Origin: Macrothele yani
Taxonomy: Eukaryota; Arthropoda; Arachnida; Araneae; Macrothelidae
Length of the DNA: 64,000 bases
NCBI GenBank assembly: GCA_039090855.1
Contig: CM077011.1
Location: forward strand, 21,701,001-21,765,000
Direction of reading: 5' to 3'
Shown: positions 33,617 to 43,700 of the stretch, one piece after another
Position numbering within the stretch: the stretch's first letter is position 1
How the letters are laid out: the number at the start of each line of letters is the position of its first letter
Made by a program: the position numbers and the translations under genes
Notes under the pieces: generated by a model
What the model was told of the DNA's origin: nothing
Seen by the model: only the letters and a program-made list of their open reading frames with translations
The model's database searches: none

Positions 33617-34973
33617 CCAGAGTTTATTATATTTATATTTATTTTTTTTTATTGGTGTTTTTGTTTAGTGCATAATTTTTGTACATACCGTAGATCTGTG
33701 TCAGTGGGTTAGTGTCTCCTTTAGTTTATCTTCTTGTTGCTTTCCGTGCACACACATTCCCGTTAATTTGTTGTCGGTAGCGTTTACTGACTTTTTCTTT
33801 TCTTTTATTTTATTTTCCGTCGGCCTCAAGCCGTTGGTCGACAAACTTTTTTGTGTGCCGGCTAAGCGTTTTGGTATTTTCTGTTTATTGTTTACTGTTA
33901 CCAAGGTGTTTTATGTTGTTTTGTTGATGTTGATTGCATTTTTGCTGTGGCATGCACATTGTCTGATGTGTTTTTGTTTTGTTTTTTGTTGCTCAAGTGT
34001 CGGCTTTTTTTCTAGTTTGCTTTTGGTGTCGTTCACCTATTTTATATTTATTACTCGTCGGTTTCACACAGTTTACTGTCGCACGGTTTTGTGTTTAATG
34101 TTGTGGTTGTTTTTATTTTTTTGTTTTCATTTTTTTTTCTTGCTGAACGGGTACTGCTGGCGCGTGGTACCGAGGGTTTTTTTTTTTGTGTGTTGGTTCT
34201 GAACCTTACCGACGTGTTTCTTGATTTTGTTTGTGTAATCGGTGTTTATTTTTGTGGTTAGTGCTGTGCATACAGTGCGAATTCACTGTTTCGACCCGAG
34301 TTTATTTGGTGGTGATGCTTGTCTGCAAGTTTAACTCCTGTGTTCTTTTTCACAAAGTTTTTCATGGTGTTATTTGTGTATTGTGCATTCTTTATTGTGT
34401 TCATGGTGCTATTTGTATATTGTGCATTGTGTGTTAATTTCTTGGTGTTATTTGAATATTGTGCTTTGTGTGTTGTGTTAATGGTACGGGGTGTTAGTTT
34501 CTAGTGGTTGTTTTTTTCTCTGTGTTGCTGTCGGTCTTACTGACCGAGATACGCTTTAAATGTAAATTTTTGTTGTTCGTCGGCTTACAGCCATTTGTCA
34601 ACGCATTTCTCCGAACTACCAGGTTTTGTTTTTTTTCGGCTGCAGCTTGTTGTCGGACCGTGTGTGTGTGTGTTTTTTTTTTCCCTTGACAGTTTTGACA
34701 AACTCGGCTGACTTTTCTTTACCGCCTTGCTTCATTAGTGGTCTGTCCTGTATGTATTGTTTGTTGTGCAACTGTTTTCTTTTTATCTTGCCGTGTGTTA
34801 TTCTTCAACTTGCTCTGATGTCGTCTGCTTCTTCCTGTAGAGTACTCTGTTTATTGCGATATTGATTGTGTGTTGTTATTGTCGTTGCCGGTGAGTTATT
34901 GTGCAATTTTTTTTCCCGGTGAAAATTTGTGTTTGTATGTTGTCTTTTTTTGTAAATAAATGCTCTTTTGAAG
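33617..34973 (+). other. LINE copy 2 3' untranslated region
   Basis: Counterpart of 26801-28155 with small length changes in T runs. AATAAA at 34955-34960. No gene. Confidence 0.8.
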
Positions 34974-35157
34974 TTCTGATCATTCGTCCGGAAGGGGTCC
35001 GGGTTCGAATCCCGGTGAGGCATGGATGTTGGGTCTGTCTTACGACACTGGCTCTCTCCCTTCCCTGGAACCAGTGACCCTAAATTAGGGACGGGCGACT
35101 GCTTATAGCCCATTGAGTTGCTCACGGTGGTCGTTAAACTTCCCATCAAAAAAAAAA
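34974..35157 (+). mobile_element. SINE family 1, 3' half
   Basis: Begins TTCTGATCATTCGTCCGG, carries the B box GGTTCGAATCC (35002-35012), then the same body as the intact SINE at 12505-12640 (TAAATTAGGGACGGGCGACT) and a short A tail. It is followed by AATCCAATGTTTTT (35158-35171), the second copy of the SINE target-site duplication. Confidence 0.93.
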
Positions 35158-35171
35158 AATCCAATGTTTTT

Positions 35172-35859
35172 AAATTAGCACGCGATCACCTTGACATCTA
35201 AAAGTGTTCGCGTGCTATTATATAGCAGGCAATCATTGACACCTCGAGAGCACACACGAATTGATTAATACGTGATGTCGCACCAATGCAGACGTTACGT
35301 AACGTCAAGCGTTCCAGACAGAAGGAGAGAGAATGAGAGAGAACTGGGTGTTTATATGTATAATTATTTTTCCTTAAAAGGGACCGATAAGCTCCATTGG
35401 AGCCCATGTTAAAATGCCTTCTTTAGGTAAATTTTACTCAAAAGCTATCCAATATTATTTAACAAAACTTTTACCATTTATTTATTTATTTATTGGAAAC
35501 TTGTACACATTTTGTTGAGAGATTTTAGCATTATTTTAATTTTTAAAGATTTAAAAATGTTTAATGTGTGTTTCTTGATTTTCCCTAAAAAAGCCACATT
35601 TTTATTTCTAATAATTTTTTAAAAATTAGATACTTTAAATCCGCCTCGTCTACTTGTACAAACACATATGTATGTGTAGTAAGAATATCAGATTGAAACT
35701 TTTGATGGATTCTGAGAAAAATGTACCTAAACATTAAAAAAGTAAGCTTTGAGATAAACGCGTTTGAAGTAAAAAACAAGTTAGTAAAATCACGCAATGC
35801 ATTGATTATAATACGCTTTGCAACATACCAGAAATCATTACTCAAGTTATTACTCAAGT
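35172..35859. other. AT-rich stretch with a short hairpin
   Basis: AGCACGCGATCAC (35177-35189) pairs with GTGTTCGCGTGCT just downstream (to 35216) with one mismatch. A GAGAGA-rich segment lies near 35320-35342 and a TTTA repeat near 35478-35494. No gene recognised. Confidence 0.45.
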
Positions 35860-36600
35860 TATGAGGATAATGGCAGTAGAATAAATCTCGCTCCTATGAC
35901 CTGACCTTTGACCCCATTTTGATGATATTATACAGAAAGGGTAAAGTATACTTCCGGAAAAACATGACAAAGTTTTGTCTTAATCGATGCATTTGTACGT
36001 AAGTTATAAAGCATAAGGGTGATGGAATGGATCCCGTTCCTATGTCCTGATCTTTGACCCCATTTCGCCCATCGTCAATAGGGTTCGTCCCCAGTGGTTC
36101 CCTACCACATACTAAAATGTCATTGAAATAGAACCATATTTGCGCAAGTTAGGACGCATAAAGGCAGGGGAATGCATCCCGCAACTATGACCTGATCTTT
36201 GATCCCATTTTCAAATGTTCGTCCTCAGGTGGTCTCCTACCACATACTAAAATGTCATTGAAATCGAACCGTATTTATGCAAGTTATGACGTATAAGGGC
36301 AATGGAATGGATCCCGTTCCTGTGTCCTGACCTTTGCCCCTATTTCGCCCATTTTCAATAGGATCCTCAGGTGGTCCCCTACCACATATTAAAATTTCAT
36401 TGAAATCGAACCATAATTACGCAAATTATGTCTCATAAGGGCGGTGGAATGCATCCCGCTCCTATGTTCGGACCTTTGACCCCATTTTGCCTATTTTCAA
36501 TAGATTTCGTCCCCGGGTGATCCTCTACCACATATTAGCATTTCATCGAAATCGAACCATTTTTACGCGAGTTATCGTGCGGACGGACGGACAAAGCTGG
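35860..36600. repeat. tandem repeat, ~135-150-bp units, five copies
   Basis: Units carry, in order, ATAAGGGCAATGGAATG, ATCCCG(T/C)TCCTATG, CCTGA(C/T)CTTTGACCCC, CTACCACATA(C/T)TA and TCATTGAAATCGAACC. Starts are near 35860, 36011, 36160, 36293 and 36431. The array ends in GTTATCGTGCGGACGGACGGACA. That GGACGGACGGACA tail is a common ending of dispersed arthropod repeats, so the array may be the end of a larger element. Confidence 0.8.
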
Positions 36601-36859
36601 AGCATATACGCTTCTTCAACCTACGGTTGGAAAGCGTAAATGACAACTTTCATGCCTGTAAGCATTTATTTAATAATTTCCAGCAGAGTAGGAAGGTTTT
36701 CTGGGTCTTTTTCTTCTAGAAAATACTGTAATTTTCTGACAATGTTTTTTTTATATGTGTTTTGGCGGGCTTTTTTTTTTTTTTCAGTTTCATCCATTTT
36801 TCGTTGAGTTACCGAGACGCGTAAAATATCATGATTTTGCATAACCTCTACGCAATTTG

Positions 36860-37234
36860 CTCGTGGTTCATTTCTGGCAGTCTTCAAAATATATGCATCT
36901 CAAGGCATAGTATTAATTTCATAGAATTTACCTTCTTAGTGTGTCTCAGAATTAAAACTTTGTTACATTTGAACACGATGCACAAGATTTTTGCAATTGC
37001 ATCGCTAAGCCTATTCTTTTCTCGATGGTTATATTTATATTTCCTTCACATTCCTTGCACACGGCCACATTTGAAATAGCAGAAGACAGTAAAGCTAAAT
37101 CTGTAATTTAATCTGTACTTTTCTGGTCATTGAATTCCTCATATTCTTCAAAAACTTTGCCCAGCTTACTTGCTAGACATGTTTTTCTTTCCAAGATCAG
37201 TACGCTTTTTGAAAAGGCTACCCACTCGAGGCAT
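36860..37234 (-). pseudogene. zinc-ribbon segment resembling Mutator-like transposase-domain proteins
   Basis: Read leftwards from 37234: MPRVGSLFKKRTDLGK, then after frame changes AISNVAVCKECEGNINITI and EKRIGLAMQLQKSCASC (about 36975-37060). This gives a C-x2-C ... C-x2-C pattern followed by a broken continuation (ALRCIYF). The layout resembles the N-terminal zinc ribbon of arthropod proteins annotated as Mutator-like transposase-domain. The fragment is short and stopped, and the assignment comes from motif memory only. Confidence 0.42.
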
Positions 37235-37795
37235 GACTGGTTATTAATTCATAAAATTAGAAAAATATGCACAAAAATATATAGGAAGAGCTTCACATAT
37301 ACAAACACACACGCAACACATATACGAAGAGCTTACAAACAAATTCGAAACTTGGCATGTGCAATCAAGTTGCAGTTAATGCAACAATAAATAAATCAAA
37401 GGTGCAGTTGTAGTTAAAACCGAAAAAAAACCCCTTTTTTTCTGAACTGATTGTAAAATTTAAATTAGAGTGTATAATAAAAGTATTTATAAAAAATAAC
37501 GATAGGAAATGAAAAAAATAATTTTTTGCGAAATGTTTTGAAAACAAGCTTTTGAAAATTTTTTTAAGTACTTCTAATTGTCGGATATTTTTAAGCAATA
37601 CATCGTTGTAAAGGCAAAATTCCACACTTTCAGCAAATTATATAAAAAAACTAATTTTGCATCAATTTTAGGGTACCGGTCCCCCTTAATATAACATTAC
37701 AATGTATCTTCTCATTTGAACAATATTTTGTGGTCTCAAACTTTTTTCCATGACTGTAGTATAATATTTTAAATAGCTATTTATCATTATAAGTG
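37235..37795. other. AT-rich stretch with a possible Tc1-type end
   Basis: At 37731-37757, GTGGTCTCAAACTTTTTTCC and CATGACTGTA look like the right end of a Tc1-like element (complement TACAGTCATGG...GTTTGAGACC). No left partner or transposase was found. Confidence 0.4.
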
Positions 37796-38090
37796 GAATA
37801 TTGTGTCAAAGCAATGTATGCATCCAGTTCTTACTTGTGGATCAAAGACATGGACTTTAAAAAGATATACATATGTTGTGGACAGCTCAAACAAGAACAA
37901 ATAGATGTGTGCCCGGTGTACCTAAGAAAGATAGGAAAACAAATTCATGGTTCGAGAAAATGACAAGCGTGGATGACATCATGATCAAAGTAGAAGCGCT
38001 TGAGTGTTAATGGGACGGACGCACATGTATTTCTAGAGGAACTGACCACAGTTGGACTTTGAGGTACCGTCATCCAACAGTGGTTCCAGA
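37796..38090 (+). pseudogene. non-LTR reverse transcriptase C-terminal scrap (RTE-like)
   Basis: KQCMHPVLTCGSKTWTLKRY (about 37812-37871) matches the conserved post-catalytic segment L-P-V-L-T-Y-G-x-E-T-W-T-L of RTE-type LINEs. In another frame, SWFEKMTSVDDIMIKVEALE (about 37950-38010) followed by WDG matches the W-I-R-x-x-T-x-V-x-D-V segment and W-x-W-A-G-H word that follow it. Only this tail survives, with a frameshift between the parts. Confidence 0.6.
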
Positions 38091-38626
38091 AAACGACTGT
38101 TCTTCTAATTTAAACACAGTATTTATAATTGATACATAACTTTCTGAACAGCATAGCCCCCATCATTAGAAATGCATGATTTCATTTCTACCGCAGAGAA
38201 AATTACACATACTACTTTAAGCTAGAGTCGCACAACAAATTGGAGAAAGATGCTTTACATGTTATCGTATCTACAAAAACACAACTGTTCTTCTAGTACT
38301 CATACTAAACCACTTATTAAAATTATACACACGCTTTGCTTTGTGTCCTTAACCGTGAAAATTCCGAAACAAGCGACGAGTGTTATTCGGCATGAATTCT
38401 TTATCTCTCAGAGTAGCGCCACAAAACCTACATCTCCAGACGAGAACTTCCAAACAACGCTTGTATGTATTAAGTAAATTAATTACTTATGATAATTGGA
38501 GAGATAATGGGATTCAAAACTTGTAACAGATAAGGTGATAATCGCCATTTTCATATTTATCATTGTACATATAATTTAAGGTGTGAACTTCTGCAGTTTT
38601 TGGGTAATGAGTAACCGAATACTATA
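38091..38626. other. AT-rich spacer
   Basis: No coding frame or repeat recognised before the family H element. Confidence 0.45.
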
Positions 38627-39991
38627 CTGTGAAAATTAATTGGGACAAAGTAAAAAAAAATCACTCTTTTTCCCGCAACTATGCCTTTATATCATTCTAT
38701 GCCTTGATACACACTGATATAAATACTTGTATTAGTATGAAGTATGTCCTCCTTTAGGAGAAATGACCTATTGAATTCGTTTTGGCATTGACTCTACTAA
38801 TTGAGTGCACATATTTTTGACTTCATAATCGTGGAACCACACTTTTATAGCATTCGTTATCATGCGTTCTTTGGTTGTACAGTCCATTTTACCTAAACGT
38901 CTCTTCAAAATATTCCACAAGGTTTCTATGGGATTTAAGTCTGGTAAATTTCCAGGCCAATCAGCAAATGAAATTGATTTTCCATCATGAAATTCTTGAC
39001 CAATTTCGAATTGTGACATGGGGCCAAGTCATGTTGAAATGTCCCGTCAAAAGTTTGCTAGAATGGAACAATCCTACGTTGTAATATTTCTACCTACTTG
39101 GCTTAATTCATCATACCTTGAACAGGAACTAAGCTTCCAGTGCCATTTGATGTGAAAAAACCCCAAAACATCTGTTTCAGAGGGTGTTTTACAGTTTGTT
39201 TGACATTCTCAGGTCTTAAGGGTTCACAGTTGCTTTGTCTAACGACATTTGCTTGGTAACCCTGCACAAATAAATGAGTTTCATCACTGAAAATTACCTT
39301 TTTCCAGTCGTCAGCAGTCCATGATTTATATTTTTTTGCCCATGCTAAACGTTTTATCTTCATTTTCGCATTCAAATATTGTTTTTTCATTGGTCTTCTT
39401 GCCTTCCGGCCAACTTCCAGAAGCCTACGGCATACAGTTGAATCACTAACCAATAAATCTCTTTGAAGTTCGGTGCTTGTTTTTTTTTTTTTTTTTTTTT
39501 GGATTAATTTTACTATTTCTAATTAGATATGTATCGGTTCGTGGAGTTGTTTTTCGTTTTCTTCCACATTTACCTCTCCTTTTTGGAGACGATGATCCAG
39601 ATGCATTGTATCGCGTAAGCAGTCTTGATACACTTGATTTGCCTACAATAACTGCAGAAGCGGTATCTCTCACTGTCATAGGACCGTGATCCTTCAGAGC
39701 AATTATTTTTGAACGCTCCTTGGGAAAATATTCATTTTTCAATACACGAAAAAAACACGTACTCACAGAGAGCAAAAACTAACATCCACCTATCACACAC
39801 GAAAGCTTACAACTGAAGCTGAAGTGCCTATTTCCTGTTTAAAACCGGTCAAACCACATTCTGATTATCAAGTTCTAACAGTCACACCACCTCACAGCTG
39901 ATTAAACGGGTTTACATGGGTTTCCGACATCAACTGGCGATCACATTACAATTCTGAGAATGGAATAGCTTGTCCCAACTAATTTGCACGG
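38627..39991 (-). mobile_element. Tc1-like element, family H
   Basis: Ends CTGTGAAAATTAATTGGGAC (38627) and the complement of GTCCCAACTAATTTGCACGG (ending 39991), imperfect but clear over about 22 bp, flanked by TA. One minus-strand transposase fills it. Confidence 0.87.
38768..39775 (-). pseudogene. Tc1-like transposase, family H, frameshifted
   Basis: Three reading blocks in order on the minus strand. The first (39775-39446) has MTVRDTASAVIVGKSSVSRL and an Arg/Lys-rich RKTTPRTD hinge, and runs into a poly-Lys stretch where a T/A run of about 20 (39480-39499) has expanded. The second (39453-39103) has STVCRRLLE, WKKVIFSDETHLF with the first Asp, and WGFFTSNGTGSLVPV. The third (39019-38768) has PDLNPIETLWNILKRRL with the Glu and a C-terminus LVESMPKRIQ. 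FQHD, holding the second Asp, is readable between blocks near 39030. The true start is uncertain; the frame near 39775 lacks an ATG. Confidence 0.85.
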
Positions 39992-41180
39992 TAAGTAACA
40001 AGAGATTGCGTATAGTTTTACTGCCGGAAATCGTGTGTCTGTTCACCATTTTAGAGTTCTACATATTGTCTGAAAAATTATACGTCTCTCACATGTTCCT
40101 GGTTTTGGTAATTCGGGCTACTGCTACTAGTTTTCGCCAGGCTTTACTTAAGCAAAGCAGAAAATGTTGATTTTTCATGCGCGACGTTAGGGTGGCATAG
40201 CCCAACAACAACTGCATAGGGAGAAGCTGTAATAGGTTACATTGTTGGTATTTTATTTAGGACAGTGGACGTTACCCTTCACTTGTGGATGCTTTGAGTT
40301 CTGTGGTAGGTGTTACAAAAGTGATGGAAGGATATAATGGTGATATTAAAAGGAGTATTTTAGTAATTTCTAAAACCCAGCGCGATTATTTTCTTTCTGC
40401 ATCCTAGTATGTGTTGCTTTACACAATAATATTTATTCAGTCAAACTATCTAAAAGAAAGCTGACATTTCGGAGAATTTGTCTCAATTAAATGTGAGTTT
40501 TCAACAACGGATACAAAGAAACAGACAATCTAAGAAGAAAGAATTCAGGTTATGTAAAGATGCACAGAATTTTCCAGTTTGAAGTCGATGGGCGAATATT
40601 AAATTTGAGGATGTGGTTACGATTCTCGTTTGAGAACAATGAAATTTCCAAATACTCATCGAATTTAACTGCATGGTTGATCAGTGATATATTGTATTTC
40701 AGTACCAAAACTTAACCGTACCTTTGATCCAACATTTCATGATACACAAAAATTTGGACATTGTATATTAAATAATATTTTTCTCAGAATATTTACATAC
40801 CCAGTTACGTTACTTAAATCACGTGCAAATAAGCTACCGTTGAATCCCTTCGTCTTTCAAAACGAATTTCGGTGAAAACTCTGTCAGAATATATTCAGGA
40901 AGAAAGGGCGATAGAAAGAAAAAGAAAAGACATGGTGGAAAGCTTTGAATACTGTAACCAGCTCCCAATACGTGTGCCTAATTAGGAACGTACGTAGCGT
41001 TTGTTGCCAATATCTTTCAATTATTTTTAATTTGATCCATATTTTCCAATGCAGATACAATATATTCTCGATAATCTGTCCAGTTCACGATAGATATGAA
41101 CTAGCTTAGAATCGGTCCTGATCACAACAGGGACCAACTGGCCGCCAAAATAAAAAATGATAACATTTAGACAACATAAC
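39992..41180. other. intergenic stretch, nothing recognised
   Basis: No frame with a recognisable motif, no repeat and no RNA gene. Confidence 0.45.
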
Positions 41181-41481
41181 AGTGAAACCCGTTTATACCG
41201 GACACGGTTACGTCGAATTATTTCCTTTATCGAACTTTAGAAAACCATCGCGAAATTTGCATTCAAAATATAAGAAGGATAAAGGTTATATCGAACACAA
41301 CGTAGCAGTTATAATGTACAGTCACTACACCCGATTAACCGCGAGCGGTTTATCCGCGACACGACTTTACGGTAATAATTTTTTGTCGCTAAAATATAGG
41401 AATTTTTTTAGTCGCGTTGATAATTTTTATTACAAAAAATAATTGAAAAAGAGTGCGACTTAAAGTCTTTCTGGCAAGGGT
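41181..41481. other. possible pogo/Tigger-type 5' end
   Basis: CAGTGAAACCCGTTTATACC at 41181 resembles the end of pogo/Tigger elements, and a Tigger-type transposase tail lies 650 bp downstream (41835-42264). The intervening MITE would have interrupted it. No matching right end was found. Confidence 0.4.
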
Positions 41482-41808
41482 CAAGGAGGTTATATTACTG
41501 GAGACACCACTGGCTCTGCCGCCATAGGTCACAACTAATCTATGGTGTGAAGTCACAAGCAAGCAAAAATGAACTAAATTATACCGTTGATGAAACAGTA
41601 AGCTTGTGTATCATTGCTAAAGATTATTGAATTACTCATTTTATCTGTTTATACGCTTAGAAGCTTTTGTTCCATTGGTTTCCAAGCAGTTTCTCTTCTG
41701 CGGCTGCGTCGTGCCTGCTCATGACGTCATTTGCAGCACAGACGGTGACGTATGGCGGCTAATGCTGCGTGTATAGGAGTGGTGTCTCCAGTAATATAAC
41801 TTCCTTGG
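41482..41808. mobile_element. 327-bp MITE with 27-bp inverted repeats
   Basis: CAAGGAGGTTATATTACTGG (41482) and its complement ending at 41808 (CCAGTAATATAACTTCCTTG), extending through GAGACACCA. The interior is non-coding and has no similarity to other elements here. Confidence 0.85.
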
Positions 41809-41834
41809 CACGGATATTGAATTATTGACTCTAT

Positions 41835-42264
41835 GTGATGGCAAGCGCCAGGGATTCAGTTAAACCCATCACTATGAGTACGTCGTGGAGAAAACTTCTC
41901 TCTGATGGAAATTGCGGTTCTGAAGAAAATACAAGTACTAACATCATAGAACTAACCAAATTAGTGAAATTGGTTCCCGGAGGGGAAAACGTTGATGAAA
42001 CTAATATCGCCAAATGGTTTGACTGCAACATAAATGACCCTGGATTTTAGCATTTAACTGACAAACAGATAAGTAATAAAGCAGCAGATGAAAACGGAGG
42101 AAGTGAAGAAGATGAGGAGGAGATTTCACAGCTAAGAGCGAATAATGAATCAGCATTGCAACATGTCGACTGCCTGTTCGAGTACCTTGAAGGACAAGAC
42201 GATGCATTATTTGCTGGTTTTGCGCTGACTGTAGTTACGAATCAAACAAATGCTTTGCCGTAAA
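41835..42264 (+). pseudogene. Tigger/pogo-type transposase C-terminal fragment
   Basis: Readable: ASARDSVKPITMSTSWRKLL, ETNIAKWFDCNINDPGF, a stop, then HLTDKQISNKAADENGGSEE, DEEEISQLRANNESALQHVD and CLFEYLEGQDDAL. This follows the layout of the Tigger/Jerky-type C-terminus: A-W-x-x-V-x-x-x-T-I-x-x-x-W-R-K-L, W-L-x-x-D-x-x-x-P-G-x-x-x-L-T-D-x-E-I, an acidic run, then A-L-x-x-x-x-x-x-L-E-x-Q. The catalytic core is absent. Confidence 0.62.
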
Positions 42265-42465
42265 AGAACAAACAGAGAGATTATTTTATGAAGATTTAGA
42301 TAGGTAAATTTTTAGTTTGTATTATGTTTGCAATAATAACTACTAGTGTGGATAAAACATAGCACTATGTTATGAATGTAATTTGTAGACTAATTTATTT
42401 TTCTTGTAAAGATTTGAATTATCCATCAAACTCGTGCCGCCTACGATTGCTGATAATCGGAAGTT

Positions 42466-42747
42466 GACTCTGATTTTAATCCCACAGAGCGCCTATGGGA
42501 TGAATTAGAGCGCCGCGTAAGAAGTTTGGAACCAAGGACTACTACTAAGCAACAGTTAGCGGCAGCATTATGTACTGAATGGAAGCGGATACCTATTGCT
42601 GTGTTCAAAAACCTTGTCGAAAGCATATCTCGAAGGGTCGGTGCATGCATTAAGGCAAAAGTTGGACCGACACGTTACTAATGTATGTCAATAAATGCTA
42701 TGTTGTGTCTCTCTTCTATGTGTCCGGTGACTTTTGTCAATATAGTG
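42466..42747 (+). pseudogene. Tc1-like transposase C-terminus (5'-truncated element, family I)
   Basis: The frame DSDFNPTERLWDELERRVR, through LCTEWKRIPIAVFKNLVESI, to KVGPTRY with TAA at 42679-42681. This is the third catalytic motif (Glu in N-P-T-E-R-L-W) and C-terminus. The right end GGTGACTTTTGTCAATATAG follows, to 42747. Everything upstream is gone. Confidence 0.8.
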
Positions 42748-42884
42748 TATGTTAACTGCATTACGTGCAAAGAAAGAATTATTGAGTAGATTACTTCAAA
42801 CGGCGGAACAAGATAGTGTGCGAAAAACTCTCATGGGTGACCATTGGAGTTCTTAAACCTGTAGCGACCACGACGGCTTAACTG

Positions 42885-43060
42885 TAGATTAACTGATTTG
42901 AAACAAATTTCGTCCAAAATTTTATGCACTCCTCAAACATAACTGTTCTCACGTCGGCCGAGTTTTAAGCAAACTGCGAAAAAACAACCCCTTTCCCCCT
43001 CTCATCTCAGTAGTACAGTCCACAAACCTGCAATCTCTTTTGCAATTTTGTAGAGACTTA
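42885..43060 (+). repeat. unclassified dispersed repeat, copy 1
   Basis: Diverged direct similarity to 48055-48230: GAAACAAATTTCGTCC against GAAGCAAATTTTGCCC, CTCAAACATAACTGTT against CATGAAACGGAATTGTT, ACAAACCTGCAATCT against ATAAACCTGGAATCT, in the same order and spacing. No coding content. Confidence 0.4.
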
Positions 43061-43420
43061 GGCGATAGCGTGTTCCAATGTAAATCTAGAAATGGGGATT
43101 CATTCTCAATTCCAAGTCACAGCGCTTTCCAGATTTACAAAAAAGTTGATCACATGGAATATCTATTCCATAAAATAACCCAAAATTGGCTTTCCGTATG
43201 CAATTCACTATCGTTTCTCTGTACCTTTTACGTAGATTGCCAATTTTGTCGGATTTTTGCAACGAATACTGCTCATTTTAAGCTTTTATTTCAACAGTTA
43301 CTGAACGTTTAACACACTATGCGGACAAACCTGATTTGAAACCCCCACGTATGCGTAATGCAGAAGACAGCTGGCCGATGAGGAATAAAAACGGCCATGG
43401 GAGTACGTTCAGATCAATCG

Positions 43421-43678
43421 GGCCGAGGGTGGCCTAGTGGGCAACGTTCGTGACTACCACGAAAAGGACCTCAGGTTCGATTCCATCCAGGTACTAATGC
43501 TCGATACACTAAGTATCCGCCGTGCATCGGATGGACACGTTAAGCCGTCGGACCCCGCGTACTGGCACCCCAGTAATAAATAAAGGCGTCTATCTCCCCC
43601 TTTCTACTTCGCTTCCGTGTCACTTACCTATCGGGCACTCTAGCCTCGCTTCCTAAAATCCTCTACATCTGATAAAAG
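43421..43678 (+). mobile_element. tRNA-derived SINE (family 2)
   Basis: The head has a perfect A box TGGCCTAGTGG (43430-43440) and B box GGTTCGATTCC (43474-43484). The body includes CATCGGATGGACACGTTAAG and a pyrimidine-rich tail part. GTTCAGATCAATCG at 43407-43420 and 43679-43692 is a 14-bp target-site duplication. The 3' end is CTGATAAAAG, without a long A tail. A degraded copy lies at 54148-54425. Confidence 0.92.
43430..43484 (+). promoter_or_regulatory. internal RNA polymerase III promoter of SINE family 2
   Basis: A box TGGCCTAGTGG and B box GGTTCGATTCC match consensus exactly, with ordinary tRNA-like spacing. Confidence 0.85.
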
Positions 43679-43700
43679 GTTCAGATCAATCGCTCATAAA

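Larger units (their letters stand above)
28156..34973 (+). mobile_element. Tx1-like non-LTR retrotransposon, copy 2 (5'-truncated, head-to-tail)
   Basis: Starts at TACTACCTCCACC, which equals position 21340 of copy 1, so about 228 bp of 5' leader are missing. It begins directly after the 3' end of copy 1 (GAAG at 28155) with no SINE sequence in between. It is nearly identical to copy 1, with scattered substitutions and a few one- or two-base indels seen by eye. It ends GAAG at 34973, where the SINE resumes with TTCTGATCATTCG. Confidence 0.92.

Noticed and set aside
33768..34202. 144-codon hydrophobic open frame
   Set aside because: Lies in the T/G-rich 3' UTR of LINE copy 2. The counterpart in copy 1 is broken by length changes in T runs. 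Low-complexity reading.
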